Shown here piece after piece: positions 6,405-7,937 of a stretch of DNA of 7,937 bases. The notes under the pieces are model-generated. The model saw nothing but the letters and a program-made list of their open reading frames with translations, ran no database searches and was not told where the DNA came from. Made by a program: the position numbers and the translations under genes. How positions within the stretch are numbered: position 1 is the stretch's first letter; each line of letters begins with the position of its first letter. Origin of the DNA: Candidatus Zixiibacteriota bacterium (lineage in GTDB: Bacteria; Zixibacteria; MSB-5A5; GN15; FEB-12); assembly GCA_023132995.1 (NCBI GenBank), contig JAGLXI010000047.1, forward strand, positions 1 through 7,937, in the 5' to 3' direction.

Positions 6405-7675
6405 AGTTGAAACATACCTATGTTTCGGCTGAGAAGTTTATCCTGTCCCGTGAGTTCTTCGGCATGAAACTGGGTCTTGAGAACATCACCCGGTTTCTTT
6501 TATCCATAGGCTCGCCACAGACGGAATACGACACTATCCACGTGGCTGGAACCAACGGCAAAGGTTCCACGGCAGCCATGCTGGCGACGATTCTCCGGTC
6601 GGCGGGTTACAAGACCGGTCTTTTCACTTCGCCCCACCTGGTCAGTCTGCGCGAGCGCATTCGCGTCAACGGCCGGATTATTCCCCGGCGCTCGGTAACT
6701 GCCTTTGTGGATAGGCATCGCCGCGAACTGACAAAGCGGAAGCTGTCGTTTTTCGAGGTGATTACGGCCATGGCGCTGGCCTTTTTTCAGCGGTCCGCTG
6801 TGGACTTGGCGGTAATTGAGACCGGCCTGGGCGGCAGGCTGGACGCCAGCAACGTTCTCAGGCCACTTCTGACGATTACAACCGACATCAGTCTCGACCA
6901 CACGGAAATCCTGGGCCACTCGTTGGGGAAAATCGCCCGTGAAAAGGCCGGAATAATAAAGAAATCGACGCCGCACCTGATCGGCCTGCTGCCGAACGAG
7001 GCCGAGAGAGTCATCCGAGAGCGATGTCAAGTTGTGGGAGCGCCGTTGCGGCGGCTCAGCAGGAACAATTTTGCCGCCGACGCGCTTCGAAACCGGCTGG
7101 ATTTCACGTGGAACGGGTACCGGCTGAAGGGACTGTCACCGTCCCTGATCGGCGGTCACCAGTTGCAGAATGCAGCCCTGGCGGTGAGGGCGGTGTCAAT
7201 CCTGAGTAAATCCGGACTCCGCGTACCCGGGCGGGCTGTCCGCGAGGGTCTGTCTGCCACCAACTGGCCGGGACGATTCCAAGTCATCAGGCGGCGGGGG
7301 CGGCCGACGGTGGTGCTGGATGTCTGCCACAACGAATCAGGCGTCCGCGCTCTGATCGATTCCTTCAAGACGAGCTTTCCTCATCGGCGGGCATATGTGA
7401 TCGTCGGTTTTGTCAAACGCAAATCGCATCAGGCGATGATCGATGTTCTCTGTAAGATAGCCGCCACATTTACGCTGGTTCCCCTGAGAACAAAGAGAAG
7501 CATCGACGTGAAACAGGCAGAGGCGGTGTTGGATTTCCATGATATCCCCGTGGCCAGGTGCGGCTCCTTGAGCACCGCCTACCGGCGGCTGTCGAGAGGT
7601 TGCTCCGCTGACGATATCATAGTGGTGGCCGGTTCCCACTTCCTGGTGGGAGAGTTCCTCGAAAACTACGGTTGA
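6392..7675 (+). CDS. folC: Dihydrofolate synthase / folylpolyglutamate synthase FolC
   Basis: Mur-ligase-family enzyme that ATP-dependently joins glutamate to dihydropteroate (making dihydrofolate) and/or lengthens the glutamate tail of folates. At 427 residues it is normal in length. Motifs in order: KLGLENI (26-32), P-loop GTNGKGS (53-59), TSPHL (79-83), ETGLGGRLDASN (143-154), DISLDHTEILG (165-175), REKAGIIK with the lysine expected to be carbamylated (183-190), GGHQLQNAALA (254-264), WPGRFQ (292-297), LDVCHNESG (309-317) and a closing VVAGSHFLVGE (411-421). The third-domain motif, often DGAHNP, reads DVCHNE here, keeping the D, H and N. GTG 6392 overlaps accD by 13 bases. A TTG at 6407, 9 bases after a GGAG, is a serious alternative that would drop five residues. 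Which of the two activities it has, or both, cannot be told by eye. Confidence 0.95.
   Translation: METVELKHTYVSAEKFILSREFFGMKLGLENITRFLLSIGSPQTEYDTIHVAGTNGKGSTAAMLATILRSAGYKTGLFTSPHLVSLRERIRVNGRIIPRRSVTAFVDRHRRELTKRKLSFFEVITAMALAFFQRSAVDLAVIETGLGGRLDASNVLRPLLTITTDISLDHTEILGHSLGKIAREKAGIIKKSTPHLIGLLPNEAERVIRERCQVVGAPLRRLSRNNFAADALRNRLDFTWNGYRLKGLSPSLIGGHQLQNAALAVRAVSILSKSGLRVPGRAVREGLSATNWPGRFQVIRRRGRPTVVLDVCHNESGVRALIDSFKTSFPHRRAYVIVGFVKRKSHQAMIDVLCKIAATFTLVPLRTKRSIDVKQAEAVLDFHDIPVARCGSLSTAYRRLSRGCSADDIIVVAGSHFLVGEFLENYG
6394..6397 (+). promoter_or_regulatory. Possible ribosome binding site for a TTG start of folC
   Basis: GGAG within the end of accD, 9 bases before TTG 6407. The competing GTG at 6392 has only an AGG at 6384-6386 in front, so the true folC start may be 6407. 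Confidence 0.35.
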
Positions 7676-7677
7676 AA

Positions 7678-7937
7678 ATGAGCCAACCCGAGCCAAAGAA
7701 CGATAAAGACGCCACCGCCTCGGACGGCATCAATGCCTCGGCGAAAACACCACCGGCTTCACTCTCGCCAGAGGAGGACCAGCTCCGGGAACTGAACGAG
7801 AAGATCACCGGTCTCACTAAGACAAATCGGCAGTTGAAACGGAAGATATTCGATCTGTATACAAGCTTCGAGATCAGCCGCCATTTCAATTCCGTGCTGG
7901 ATCACGAGACTCTTCTGGATACGTTTATCCTGACTTC
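7678..7937 (+). CDS. Coiled-coil protein leading into a probable GAF sensory domain, 3' partial
   Basis: An ORF starting 2 bases after the folC stop and open to the window edge, 86 complete codons visible. The first ~30 residues are polar, rich in Ala, Asp, Pro and Ser, and probably disordered, with no signal peptide or membrane segment. Residues about 32-60 are a charged heptad-like helix (EEDQLRELNEKITGLTK and onward) suggesting a coiled coil. The stretch FDLYTSFEISRHFNSVLDHETLLDT (57-81, given as landmarks F57, E65, F70, L74, L80) resembles the helix that opens many GAF domains in cytoplasmic signalling proteins. The output domain lies outside the window, so it could be a histidine kinase, a SpoIIE-type phosphatase, a diguanylate cyclase or an HD-GYP protein. 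The ATG at 7678 has no strong Shine-Dalgarno and is probably coupled to folC. The frame, position and composition support a real gene; the GAF assignment is tentative. Confidence 0.7.
   Translation, partial: MSQPEPKNDKDATASDGINASAKTPPASLSPEEDQLRELNEKITGLTKTNRQLKRKIFDLYTSFEISRHFNSVLDHETLLDTFILT

Noticed and set aside
1..7937. Signs of horizontal transfer, prophage or insertion sequence
   Set aside because: No transposase, integrase, direct or inverted terminal repeats, tRNA target or obvious change in base composition was seen; the block is a uniform co-directional operon.

Overview
The window is 7,937 bases of gene-dense, moderately high-GC bacterial DNA. All nine coding regions lie on the + strand. 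Intergenic gaps are at most about 9 bases and several neighbours overlap. I see no tRNA, rRNA, CRISPR array, mobile element or internal terminator, and no gap long enough for an ordinary promoter. It reads as an interior piece of one long operon that begins upstream and continues past the right edge.

Order: serS (5' end missing) - membrane sensor histidine kinase - PorX-type response regulator fused to a PglZ/alkaline-phosphatase-fold domain - tsaE - tsaB - rimI - accD - folC - start of a coiled-coil plus probable GAF signalling protein (3' end missing). Most genes are core housekeeping: tRNA charging, t6A37 tRNA modification, N-terminal protein acetylation, the first step of fatty acid synthesis and folate synthesis. 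Set among them is a complete two-component pair, the most distinctive part of the window. The regulator has every expected receiver residue and a full set of candidate metal ligands plus a threonine nucleophile in its output domain. It therefore looks like an active metal-dependent phosphoesterase and not a DNA-binding regulator. Its closest described relative is PorX of Porphyromonas gingivalis, which controls type IX secretion with the kinase PorY. The kinase here sits immediately upstream, so partnership is likely.

Organism (inference): PorX-type proteins belong mainly to the Bacteroidota and related FCB lineages. The GC content and operon composition are unlike typical low-GC Bacteroidota and suggest a less-studied FCB-type lineage (Zixibacteria, Latescibacterota, KSB1 or similar). 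The phylum cannot be fixed from the sequence alone.

Functional logic: serS, tsaE, tsaB and rimI all concern tRNA or ribosome function. accD and folC supply membrane and one-carbon metabolism and are growth-linked. Embedding the kinase/PorX pair in this block would tie its expression to growth. Both ends are cut, so upstream promoters and the function of the last protein cannot be judged.
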